Below, in pieces: positions 54,060 to 64,000 of a DNA stretch of 64,000 bases. A program made the position numbers and the translations under genes. The first letter of the stretch is position 1. Every line of letters starts with the position of its first letter. The stretch is from Micrasema longulum (taxonomy: Eukaryota > Arthropoda > Insecta > Trichoptera > Brachycentridae): positions 124,001 through 188,000 of the forward strand of contig JAGVSM010001309.1 in NCBI GenBank assembly GCA_022494885.1, read 5' to 3'. Under the pieces are notes generated by a model. That model had not been told where the DNA came from, ran no database searches, and saw nothing but the letters and a program-made list of their open reading frames with translations.

Positions 54060-55840
54060 GATAATTTTAAAGAATTATTATTATGAAGTCATCAATTACG
54101 TTTCAATAATCTAATGTAAATATTATTGAAAAAAAAATAGAACAAGATATTTCAATCACAATAATGTAACATTGTTTTCGTATACAATTGACGATATGTA
54201 CTTTTGTACTCAGTTTAAGTCCTCAAAATAAATCCTTTTAATTAAAAAATGATCAATTATCTTCGAACGCAAACAACCTTGAAAAAAACATTTACAATTT
54301 GGGGTTTTACAAGTCATTTTATTTATTGATAACATTAATATGTCAGCGTAAATCTTAATTTAATCCCAAAGAATCATAACCGTATCCATCACGCAATATT
54401 TTTATATTCTTTCATTATGGTGAGATAAGCCGATTGCTTTTTCTGATGTAGACTGATTTCACTACTGTAACTAATTTTTATAAGAATTTTCTTTAATTTT
54501 TCTGTTGTTATTTAGCTATTCTGTGTTTTTTTTTCAATTTTTCGAACACAAAAATTATACTTTGTCTTTCAATAAATCAATAATTTGCTCTCTGTTATTT
54601 TGCAAATCCGAAAAAAAACATTTAATGTTTGTTTTGTATTAACGGTTGAAATATCTTATTAATGTGAAACAAATATGTCAATAAAAAAATTGAGTGGTGA
54701 AAAGCTGAGTATTAAATAAATTTTACGTGTCTTGAAACCAGTCAAAATGATGTACTTCATGACGAAACCCAGACAACGGTGAAAAATCTTTCATTTAAAA
54801 CATAAATAAAACTTTAGTCGTTATTATTAAAATACAGTTTTACCAAGAAATGTCTTTGGAAAAATTCAGTCGTTTAGCTCCTAGTTTTAAAAGGAATTTG
54901 CGTAGGTCACAAACAACATCAACTTATGATTCACATTGCGGTTTACAAGTGAGGCTTATCTGATTCATGTACTGATATATAGACCTGTTATCTGGAGAAT
55001 TAATTAAGAATGCACTTTATGTGAAACGTCTTAGAAAACTCAAAAGATACTTATATAGATACCTCTAACATGTTTTTCCGTTGGAAATATCACACGCCCG
55101 CTCTATCGGAAAACTTACAAAAACAAAGGCACAATTTAGAGTATTCTTGTGACATTAACTTCTTTATTAAGGACCAAAATGTTAACAAAAGGGCGGACTG
55201 TAAATGAAAACCGAATTTCATTCAGTGTTGTTTTTGGGAAATATTTGAGAAAAGATAGGAACGTGGAATGAATACCTACCTTTAATATAATCTGAATGTT
55301 CTTCAATTTCTGGCACTGGATCACAAAATGAACCATAAAATATAACAATGTTTTCCTCGACGCGCGACGATTCCAACCACTTTTTTTCCGATTTTATGTA
55401 AAGTCAAAAATGTTGTTTGGTTTTTGTTCTAAATCTGAATCTTCTAATTTTGAATTTTTTCTATCTTGATGTTAGGTAAGTACCATAAGGATGGGTTCAA
55501 AGGAAGGATGGGAACAAAAGGTAATCGGCCAGGAATAGTATCGATAAATGCTGTTATTTACTCAACACATTGCGTAGACTATTTTTAATTTTTAGTTGTA
55601 GTGTGACACTGAAATTATTGCTTTGAAAGTCAAATAAATATTTTTTAAATAATTATGCCTTTAATTGTGAGTATAGATAACATATTCATGAACGCTCCTG
55701 CATACTTCACATGACAATTTTAAACATGTGCCGTTATTATTGTTCTGATGCAATATAATGTATCTTTCTGCAAATAAATTAATGAAATACAAAAACAATA
55801 AAATAATGAAGGTCTTCAGAAAACGTTTTACCGTTTAGAT
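54060..55840. other. Unassigned spacer
   Basis: AT-rich, with no recognised protein or repeat on either strand. Confidence 0.3.
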
Positions 55841-55844
55841 AACG

Positions 55845-56012
55845 ATATTGTCGCGGACTCACGGATCAGAGGTCCGAGATTCGAACCCCGTTCTACTACA
55901 ACTTGATTGCCATTTTCTAATATTGAGTTATTTTCAATTTATTGAAAATGTCCCCAAAAATTGAAGAATTTACAAAGGTAAATCATAAGAACGAAAAAAA
56001 TTATTTCTTTAA
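55845..56012 (+). mobile_element. SINE family C, plus-strand copy
   Basis: The head GCGGACTCACGGATCAGAGG and B box GAGATTCGAACCCCG lead into CTTGATTGCCATTTTCTAAT, AAATGTCCCCAAAAATT and TCATAAGAACG, then an A-rich tail. It lies tail to tail with the minus copy at 56097. Confidence 0.7.
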
Positions 56013-56096
56013 AAAAAACCTTTATGTTATCAATACACAAAAATAATAATCGAAAATTCCCCATTCATTTTTTAAACTCAAATTATACTTGTTTGT

Positions 56097-56255
56097 TTTT
56101 TTTTTTTTTTTAAAAAGAAATATTTGCGTTCTTATGATTTACCCAAATATTTAATTTTGAGGGCCATTTTCAACGAGTTTTAAATAACTCACTATTAGAA
56201 AATGAAATCAAGTTGGGGTAGAGTGGGATTCGAACCACTGACCTTTGGTAATTCA
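56097..56255 (-). mobile_element. SINE family C, 5'-truncated copy
   Basis: From its poly(T) start (56098-56111), through GAGGGCCATTTTCAACGAG, to the B box AGTGGGATTCGAACCACTG. It stops about 10 bases past the B box, so the A box is lost. Confidence 0.7.
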
Positions 56256-56614
56256 ATGATTTTAAATATATGTACGAACACAAATAAAGTAATGATAAAA
56301 ATTAAAATAAAGTATACGCGAATATGACGCGGATAATAATTTCATTACCACATTCTGAATATATAAAATTTATAGTTGATAAATAATTTACACCATAGAT
56401 ATTCATTTCTCTATTCGTTATCTCAACAATGATCGTTTGATCGGGTTGATTATTGTAATAAAACACACCTGGTAGTAATACAATATTGTTATTTACAAAA
56501 TGATTTATAAAATGCTTTTTTTTAGTTTTCAAAACAAACAAAATAAACGCTACGGGAGAAAACGAATACCGTTTACGTTTACATAATTTTTGTATCTACA
56601 TTTGGTGTATTAGC

Positions 56615-56800
56615 TTTTTTTAAAATAAAAAATAAGTATTTGCGTTTTTATGATTCAATTCTTCGGGCCATTTTCAACGAGTTCTAAATAACTCAGTATT
56701 AGAAAATGGAAATCAAGTTAGAGTAGAGTGGGGTTTGAACCTCGAACCTCTGATCCTTGAATCCGGAACACTTATCACTGGACCACAACTGGATTTTAAT
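56615..56800 (-). mobile_element. SINE family C, near full length
   Basis: GGGCCATTTTCAACGAGTTC, TCAAGTTAGAGTAGAGTGGG, TTTGAACCTCGAACCTCTGATCC and a final CACTGGACCACAACTGGAT cover the whole family, with a weakened B box (GGTTTGAACC strand-reversed). Confidence 0.7.
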
Positions 56801-57109
56801 AGTTATTCCTAATATATTCTTGTATTCTTTTACTTTATTTTATCATTAAATATATATAAATGTTCGTGTATTTATGTACGTAAGTGCATTTGTGTATGCA
56901 TATATGTTCATGTGTATATGTATGTATGTTGAATGTGTACATTTATATTAATGAATGTGTACATTTAAATAATTTTTTTGTTAATGAGCCCGTTCTTGCC
57001 GTGTACCCTTCAAATATAATAATTTATTTATATTTATCAATGTTGATAATCAAAGTTACTCTTAAGGTATTCTTTCTATTACATTTTGTATCATATCTCT
57101 GAATATATC

Positions 57110-57330
57110 AATCGTCATCCCAATCTCTGCACCTGAAAAGTGCATAAAACATTACATAAGTATATCTTATGCAACGAATCTTGATCATTGGTTATCTTTA
57201 GGCAACGTTATCAGTCTTAAGGAAATATTGCCGTAAAAAACACTCGAAATTAAGATTTTTATATCGCCCTGACCGGAAATCAAACTTTTGAACCATAGGC
57301 AAGGTTGAAAAACATGTTAACCATAGGAAA
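57110..57330 (-). mobile_element. SINE family B, diverged copy
   Basis: CATCCCAATCTCTGCACCTG, ATCTTGATCATTGG and CAGTCTTAAGG, with the degraded head TGACCGGAAATCAAACTTT, are in family order. Confidence 0.5.
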
Positions 57331-57409
57331 TATGATATATTTCCGAACACCAACCACAAAATATTTAGAAAATAATTTTCATATGTTTACTCATTTATAT
57401 ATATGGGAA

Positions 57410-57580
57410 TTTAAGATGGAATAATCAAATCAAACATGTTAAAAATAAATTGAAGAAACAAATCTACATTTTTAAAACTATAAAAAATATAATCAGCCTA
57501 AAAGAACTTGTAAAAATATATTACGCAATAAATTTATGAGTTTAGGAATATATAATAATTAAATGGGGATGTGCAAACGA
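57410..57580 (+). pseudogene. LINE lineage 4 reverse transcriptase fragment
   Basis: LRWNNQIKHVKNKLKKQIYI, then FKTIKNIISLKELVKIYYAI is the W..HI..V..KL.K.I..FK segment that follows YADD in these RTs. Likely the same lineage as 41680-42190. Confidence 0.55.
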
Positions 57581-57589
57581 CACATTGAT

Positions 57590-57835
57590 CAAACAAATGA
57601 TCGTTGACATATTATAACAGAGATGAAGAACATTTAAGAGAAGGTAATATAGAAGTCTAGGTATCTACAGGTGTCTAGACTTCTATATTACCTTCTGTCT
57701 ACCTACTGTCAATAGCTGGTTTAAGTGGTCACTTTACACACTGTGTAGCATTCACCATTTTGCCCATATTTGAACATCTTTATTCCTTCAATTCTTTCAA
57801 TAATCATTGAACAAAAAGCTTAAATAAAAATTATC
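57590..57835 (-). repeat. Dispersed palindromic repeat family A with a 21-bp internal hairpin
   Basis: Family words ACAGAGATGAAGAACATTT, GGTTTAAGTGGTCACTTTAC, ACACTGTGTAGCATTCACC and TTCCTTCAATTCTTTC. It includes a perfect 21-bp stem, 57640-57660 against 57675-57695 (GAAGGTAATATAGAAGTCTAG), which the other copies lack. Confidence 0.6.
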
Positions 57836-58189
57836 TTAAGAGTCCCAATCAAAACCAGCTCCCTCGATACAAAGTATACATTCGTAAATCTTAATGTTAC
57901 ATCTGCAAAACTGTATTAGCAAATAAATATTATTCTCTACATTCCAAAACTTATTACACATATACAAAAGTTACTAATACTCCATCCTGATGCTGCAAAA
58001 ACAATAAAAAATAATACATCTTTCGGTCAATGAGGATTGACCTAATGCTTGGTTAAAGTTTACAATCTACTTTCATTATCCATAAGGACCATGAGTAAGT
58101 ACACACAATATAAAATTGCTTTTAAAAAGTGGATAGTAGAAGTGGGTGGCTCACGGATCGATGAGTGGATCAAGCTAAATAGTAAAAAT

Positions 58190-58385
58190 AGTAAAAATTT
58201 CACAAACATCAACAGATGAAAGAATTGAAGGAATATAGATGTTCAAATATAAGCAGAATGGTGAATGTTACACAGTGTGTAAAGTGGCCACTTAAACCAG
58301 CCAATGACAAGTCATAAGCCTTGTAGATGCCTAGACTTCTTTTCCCTTCTCTAAATTGTTCCTTATCTCCTTGTATTATGATGTT
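58190..58385 (+). repeat. Dispersed palindromic repeat family A
   Basis: ATGAAAGAATTGAAGGAATA, ACACAGTGTGTAAAGTGGCC, ACTTAAACCAGCCAATGACA and GCCTTGTAGATGCCTAGAC. A clean copy of the central part. About 20-bp stretches are identical to the reverse of 62930-63030. Confidence 0.65.
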
Positions 58386-58389
58386 GATA

Positions 58390-58695
58390 AAAATTTGTTT
58401 CCTGATTATGAAATTTTGTCGATTAGTCTATATGAATTTATTATGTTTTTTATGATTATTTTAGGTTTTTTTGCTTATTTAAAGTTAACGACAATAATTT
58501 AGTTAATTTGATTAATTGCGTTCTTATTTTCTTATTTCGTTAACTTTGTTATATACATAATTTAAGGCAGGTTTCAGTATACTTTTTGTAAAATGTTTCC
58601 CTCGCCACGGGACACCCCAGTGAGGGAAAATTATTCTTTATAAAAATAATTCAATATAGTAAAAGTATAAATAAATAAAAATAAATCGAATAAAT
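58390..58695 (+). mobile_element. LINE lineage 3, 3'-UTR tail (family I)
   Basis: It ends CCCTCGCCACGGGACACCCC, then AGTGAGGGAAAATTATTC and a TAAATAAATAAAAATAAATC tail. Longest upstream extension of the five copies, still without coding sequence. Confidence 0.5.
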
Positions 58696-58744
58696 GTCAT
58701 ATTTTAAGGAATATGGAACTTCAACCACACAGAAAGTTGGATAC

Positions 58745-59060
58745 AAAAAATGTTTTCTGGCGCGCAGTAAAAATTAGAGCATTAAATTGTACGGCAATAT
58801 TGTAAGTTTCTTGAAAATGTACAAAAAAATATATACGGATATTCATAAAAACAAACTGCTTTGAATGACGTCACTGGTTCATATGAATCAACTTATGATA
58901 TGAGAGCTGCGAAAGATATCCGGTACTGTAAACGGGCCAAGCGGCAGAAATGACGGGAGAGTAAACGGAAGAAAACCTTTGTCGTCACATGCGGAGTATT
59001 TTCAGAAATTCAACAGTTTAAAAAATCAGCGCTGATAATCCGATATATAATATATATTTT
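58745..59060 (-). repeat. Dispersed repeat family D
   Basis: It begins TTTTCTGGCGCGCAGTAAAAA, then TTAGAGCATTAAATTGTACGG and TTTCTTGAAAATGTAC, then ATGACGTCACTGGTTCATATG, and ends GTCACATGCGGAGTATTTTC and AATCAGCGCTGATAATCCGA. A well preserved copy. Confidence 0.7.
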
Positions 59061-59564
59061 TTAATTGGCTTAGATTAATAGTATATTGACAAACAAAAAA
59101 AATCATTAAACCCACAAAACTTTCTCATTACAGATGCCATTTTTAAAAAACGTAAATATATTTTTTTATTTTTAATCCGTTTAAGTAATATAATAAATAT
59201 TATAAGGTCTAGTCATGTTATTATCTCTTTTGGTAAGTGTAGTCATCATGTGTTTTTTCAGATTGATTTTAAATTTATCACCAGTGCAATTTTTTAAGTG
59301 GTAAGGTAAGTCATTTTTTTGTTTATGTCCATTGTATAGAATATTTGACTGTCCTACGTTTGTCTTTGCTTTTTAAATATGGTAGTGTTGCTGTTGTCTG
59401 GTATTATATATGTGTATGTCAGCATTTTAGTTTATGTTATATCATTGTCTTTTATGTTTCCCAGTGCAATTTGTGTACAATTTTTACTGTCTTAATTTTC
59501 TTCAATCCGGTGTGTTTTTTCGTACAGTTCAGTCGTAGGCGTCACGTAGGGTTTATTTTATGCC

Positions 59565-59880
59565 AGTCAAATTATTTTATTTTCTTTTTTTTGTATCCTT
59601 GTTATGTCAGTCTTGTAACTGGTTGCCCAGAAGGCGATAATATAGCTCAATTTGCTTTTAATATAGTTTACGATTTTTTGATCATGATTTTTTCTTTTTT
59701 GGTATGAAGTCTTTAATTTTGTAGAAGAGGTTATGTAATGATTCCATCGCTTTGGTGAGTCCGTCATTGTTTGTCATTCAATTTAACTGTCTGTCCACGG
59801 TGAGTCCTAGGTATGTCACGTGCTCTGGTTTAATTCGTTGTTTATTTTTACGTCTACGTTAATAGTCCGAATGACTTTTG
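59565..59880 (-). pseudogene. Jockey-like LINE, RT C-terminal fragment
   Basis: The minus strand shows VTYLGLTVDRQLN, then SLHNLFYKIKDFIPKK and SYIIAFWATSYKTDITRIQK, the familiar order YLG..LD..LTW, then the LY.PL segment and the Y...WG segment of Jockey/R1-type RTs, with stops between. Confidence 0.6.
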
Positions 59881-61265
59881 ATAAGGTATAATATATCCTC
59901 GATGATTCAAAAGTATACAGTGATAAAGTTCATCAAATTTGCGAAGACGAGATCAAATAATTTTCATAGTCTATTCAGCGCTAATTTACCGATTGTGAGT
60001 TTTTGGTAAGAGGGTCCTTAAAATACGCAAATTTATAAATTTTATATGTTTTCATTCTGTATTATAAATACGGCGGCATTAATCAATGAAGCATTTGTAT
60101 ATGTTGTGAACACAACTTGTTCCAATTCAACGCAGAAAAGAGTTTATTTTTTAAAGATTCATACCTAAAATGGCTATGATTGAACTTAAATAAAGTCTAA
60201 AATAATTAGTTTTTTTTTAATCGACTTTTAAAATTAACCTCGTCTTATAGAAAGGTGGAATTATGTAATTGACCTTTCTCAATTAAAATCCATTGAGACA
60301 TGTGACATTGATGCCACACTATAACACTATAAGTTCTACGACGAGACAGCATGATTATTGCGTCTGCAGCCAAGTGCATTTTTGCTTAAATTGTAACATA
60401 ATGTCAATAACTTTATTTTACGTTTTTATTATTTAAGTATAATTTATTTATTTATTCATGCAAAATTACGCTTATTTAAACATAAGTGAACTTATTAAGA
60501 CTTTCTAGTTTGTGCCCGTGTCAAGCCATAGTAAATAACAATAAAAAATACGTTGTAAAATAAATTAGATTCAAATATAATGACATGTGATACAATATAA
60601 TAAAAATCCGGAAAAATTAGGTGCAATTAATGAATAATAAAATTCCAAAAAATACAATTTGAAAAAGGTAGTCAGACATAATTATAAAATGTAAATTATA
60701 AATTATACAAATTTAGATTCACACATAATTTAATGTACAAAATAACTGTATCATTGAAATCAACAAAATAAAAGTATGATAGTAAAATATAGTAGTCTTG
60801 AAAAAAAATAAAAAATAAAAGTATCATTGAAATCAATAGAAAAAGAAAATTAAGGCAAGCAGATTTGTAAATTTTTGCTAATTGATAATTTCGAACTTGA
60901 AAAAACTTACATTTATTTTGCCCCGACTTAGTTATGTAGGTAAATTCACGAAACGTTATGTACACAATAATTAATGTATATTGTTTTAAAAATTAGAAAT
61001 GAAAATTGTAATTACAAATTTTCAAGTACCAAAAGGAAAAATAAGTGTTTTTATTAAAGTATGACATTTTGTTTAATTCAGAATGAAGTACACATTATTT
61101 AAAGTTTAACAACTAAAAAACCCCGGTTCACACTCGTTTTATTGTTCTAAACTGGCAGAAACCAAAACCGCGGTCAGTCACTAATATTTTTGACTAAACG
61201 TTTTTGAACTCTTAGTTATGTTAAGCGTTTTTGACTAAAATAATTCATAATATCAAGTAAAAAAA
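59881..61265. other. Unassigned spacer
   Basis: AT-rich, with a local direct duplication of about 20 bases (GTATCATTGAAATCAA at 60747 and 60821). No protein. Confidence 0.3.
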
Positions 61266-61267
61266 TA

Positions 61268-62027
61268 TACAGTTGAACTCCAATTACCAAATTCTGACTA
61301 TCTAAACTGCTGATTATTCCGATTGCTTTCAGAATTTTGGAAAAAAAAATTAAGACGCCAATCATAAAGCGCCATCAGAGAAGGAAACTTTTGGTAAATA
61401 GCGAAGACGAAAAAGGTTAGCTTAACACAAAAAAATCAATTTAAAAGATTGCCCTTACTTGGTGGCGGATGCTTGAAGCTCGGTTAAGGCAGACACATTA
61501 AGACGTGCGTGGAACAAGTTGAAGGGCATAGAACTTCAAGAAAATGAAAGGGCAGAGACAGGAGAATCACTTGAGGAATTCAAAAACTTTAAACTGAAAA
61601 ATCCTGGATATTCAGAAGTTAGTACTGAAGACATAGGAGAGTGGATGGTGTGTGATTCGTCAGACCTTGCGTCAGCCCGAGTGTAACTACACGCACTTCA
61701 CTGTCAAGCGGATGCGCGTCTCGGATGCCCGAAAACGGATGATGACAGTCAAACAGTTTACTTTGATCAAGATGTTAAGCAAGCAATGACTTTTATTTAC
61801 AGTACGATAAGTACATAACGTATTAGTGTACAGACTTGTAACTACGTTTACTATGTGAAAGTGTTGCCATTCCATTTAATTAATTAAAAGCTCTTTTTCT
61901 TTGAAAATAGTTATTTCTAACATTTTCAAAATACAGTAATTCATCAAAATAGATCCTTTTTTCGGAAAAATTCAACTATATGAATAAGGACTGGTCCCAA
62001 TTGACTCGTAAAGTTGAAGTTCTACTG
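61268..62027 (+). mobile_element. Tigger/pogo deletion derivative
   Basis: The left end CAGTTGAACTCCAATTACC (61270, preceded by TA) and the reverse-complemented right end CAGTAGAACTTCAACTTTAC (ending 62027) agree at about 14 of the first 17 bases, and this is the Tigger-type terminus. The base pair after the right end is TG rather than TA. Inside, the plus strand (about 61491-61685) encodes LRRAWNKLKGIELQENE and STEDIGEWMVCDSSD, like the acidic C-terminal end of Tigger/jerky transposases. The DDE core is deleted. Confidence 0.7.
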
Positions 62028-62439
62028 TGCCAGTTTAACATAATTATACAAACTACAATTGGTTAATATATAGTATTTTTTTTGAAAAAAAGATGCGATC
62101 TTAGATCTGTCGGTGAAATTGAAACTAATTACAAAATTTTACATTCATCAATGTTGTTTTTTTGATAAAACGTAATTAAAAGCTTTATATTTTGGGAAAT
62201 AAAATGATTACAACTGGTTTCTAATAACATAATCCTTTGAGACAAGATTTCATTATTTTACGGCTTATGATATTATTTTATGGAAAATTCGTTATCTCGG
62301 AATTTTATTATAAACGTTTAGTTCCATAGATAAAGAAATAATTAATTACTCTGAAACTTCTATCTTTATTCCAGTATTAAATAATTGTAAGTACGCCTAG
62401 TCTGTCAAAAGAATCATAATCAGTATATATATATCAGTA

Positions 62440-62660
62440 CCTAATTGTGCGTAGAGCACTGCATTGGCACACTAATTGTAGCCATTGCAGTATCTTGATA
62501 ATATTTTATTTAAAGGTAAAGTACTCAATCAGGCTTACGCTTTTGGTCCCAGTCTAGTAGAAAAAAGATCCTTGCTCATATTGTATGTCAACTTTGCTAG
62601 CAATAAAACCCGCCATCTCAGGCATGGTAGGCAAACGTGCTAACCACTACTCTATGGATA
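62440..62660 (-). mobile_element. SINE family B, diverged copy
   Basis: CCTAATTGTGCGTAGAGCACTG, AGGCTTACGCTTTTGG and CATGGTAGGCAAACGTGC in order, with the tRNA head damaged at the B box. Confidence 0.6.
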
Positions 62661-62799
62661 CACTGTATTATACTCCTCTATTTGTCATCTGGAATGAAGT
62701 TTTTATTGTTTCATGCATTGGTTTGTGTTATTTTTTGCTTCTTACTGATTTCATGAAATAACAGTTTCCGATGAGCATAATTGAATAATAAAAAGTATA

Positions 62800-63330
62800 G
62801 ATCAATATTTTGAGTTTGTCCAAATTTTTGTAGACAAATACTGGATTCAACTCCCTGGGGAGCTGTTTATATTAACATATGACAACAGAGATGAAGAACA
62901 TTTAAGACAAGGTAATATAGAAGTCTAGGCATCTACAGAGCTTATGACATGTCAATGGCTGGTTTAAGTAGCCACTTTGCACACTGTGTAACATTCACCA
63001 TTCTGCTTATATTTGAACATCTATATTCCTTCAATTCTTTCATCTGTTGATGTTTGTGAAGTTAAAGAGCTGAAACTTCAAGAAATTGCCGTTTGGCTTG
63101 TTGCCAAACGGCAATTTCTTGGTTGGTTAACCAATAAAATAAAAATTTTCCTTGTATAATTCAAGTTACAAAACATATTTAATAGAAAATAAAATAAAAA
63201 GCAAAAGACATAAAAAGAGAAATAACTGTATTTGTTTATAAAATACCTTAAATCAATACTATTACTCCCCGAGAAAACAGAAGAAAGGTAAGAAGGAGAG
63301 ATTGTGGAAGGGAAAGGAGAGGTTCCTTTT
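62800..63330. repeat. Linked repeat families A and M
   Basis: Family A: TTTTGAGTTTGTCCAAAT at 62811, CCTGGGGAGCTGTTTATATTA, ACAACAGAGATGAAGAAC, ACACTGTGTAACATTCACC, GAGCTGAAAC. It runs into family M with a perfect 14-bp hairpin AATTGCCGTTTGGC / GCCAAACGGCAATT (about 63084-63116). The same A-M linkage occurs at 44.3-45.0 kb, so the two may be parts of one larger element. Confidence 0.6.
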
Positions 63331-63829
63331 TAGACTGTGAATTAAAAACTAATGATTTGAAATATTATTTGATGTATTTTTGGTCGTTTTTATTGTTTTT
63401 TTATATTATTATTAACGGTGAAAGCGTGAACGCGTCCCTAAATAGTAATGTCTATTTTTAAATAAGTTTATGTTGAAAACTGTCGAAGATTATTTTACTT
63501 AATTTTGCATAGTATACAGGTACTTTTTTTTTTTTTTTTTTAATCAGTTTGATCCAAAAATCGTACTGATTCCGGGTACATGATAAAAAGTGCACAGTAC
63601 ATTAATTTCCAGTTATGGAACGAGGAGTGGAGGTTATTTCAGGCTTCCTAAGGTGAGACTGACTGGAACGTCTTCACATTTCGAGCAAAATGCTATTTGT
63701 ATATTAGTGATAGCTAATACGTGTATTGTGCGATAAATTTAATTTAGGTTTATTTAGTTAAATTATTCATTAACCATAGTGTTTTACTAGTAAGTGAATT
63801 TAAGTTTTTCTGTAAATTCACCATCTAGA

Positions 63830-63990
63830 CAAATAGGTTAATTTATTTATTTACTTACTTATAAACAGCTTATTATACATTTTTTAAAACAAAAGTCCCA
63901 AGTTCATGGGACTAAAAGTCCTTGTGTGGAGTTGAAACGAGTAATTAGTTGAAACAGACATAAGAGTTTATCACCACTAGTATAACAATG
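63830..63990 (-). repeat. Dispersed repeat family H
   Basis: Minus-strand match to the neuroligin intron copy at 5531-5675, with shared AAGTCCCAAGTTCATGGGAC, TAGTTGAAACAGACATA and the (TTTA)n end. The segment before it (63340-63829) has a 20-base T-run near 63522 and nothing else that I recognise. Confidence 0.6.
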
Positions 63991-64000
63991 GGTCAGAAAC

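Noticed and set aside
59345..59707. 120-codon plus-strand hydrophobic frame as a membrane protein gene
   Set aside because: It overlaps a Jockey-like LINE fragment readable on the opposite strand. Its hydrophobicity comes from T-rich sequence.

Overview
The window is AT-rich animal nuclear DNA, almost certainly from an insect. It has spliced exons, and it carries a neuroligin gene whose juxtamembrane block has the insect-type sequence. The rest is packed with arthropod-style transposable elements: LINE, tRNA-derived SINE, mariner, hAT, pogo/Tigger and Transib. I cannot place the order. There are no bacterial operons, CRISPR arrays, rRNA genes or convincing free-standing tRNA genes.

Region 1 (about 1-7300) holds the only host gene I can support: the last two coding exons of a plus-strand neuroligin (5232-5387 and 5712-6934) and its 3' UTR. 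The exons for the esterase-like ectodomain must lie upstream, so positions 1-5231 are the 3' part of a long intron. Two insertions sit in that intron. One is a complete-ended Transib element (1350-4047) whose 40-bp terminal repeats begin with CACAGTG, the heptamer used in V(D)J recombination signals, and which is flanked by an exact 5-bp duplication CGACG. The other is a 297-bp fold-back element flanked by a 13-bp duplication.

Region 2 (about 7300-64000) contains no host gene that I recognise and is a mosaic of mobile elements in several layers. The clearest are: a Tc1/mariner-superfamily element with 415-bp, nearly identical inverted repeats (10679-12961); three hAT-type non-autonomous elements with 8-bp duplications (27030-28232, 34229-34910, 45909-46447); a Tigger/pogo deletion derivative (61270-62027); mariner fragments near 19.4-19.7, 26.2 and 35.3 kb; and at least four LINE lineages. 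One LINE copy (48229-49389, minus) keeps a 386-codon reading frame with an intact YADD motif. SINEs with a Gly-like tRNA head occur about fifteen times, and three other tRNA-headed SINE families are also present. Several dispersed families with no recognised protein were defined only by comparing copies inside the window.

Insertion order can be read in places. At 27.0-28.2 kb a SINE lies inside a dispersed repeat that lies inside a hAT-like element. At 34.2-34.9 kb a hAT element splits an older repeat. At 49.3 kb a palindromic repeat abuts the LINE reading frame and supplies its first codons. Family names (A, B, C, D and so on) are mine. Boundaries given as 'about' are judged by eye, and all identity statements come from manual alignment.
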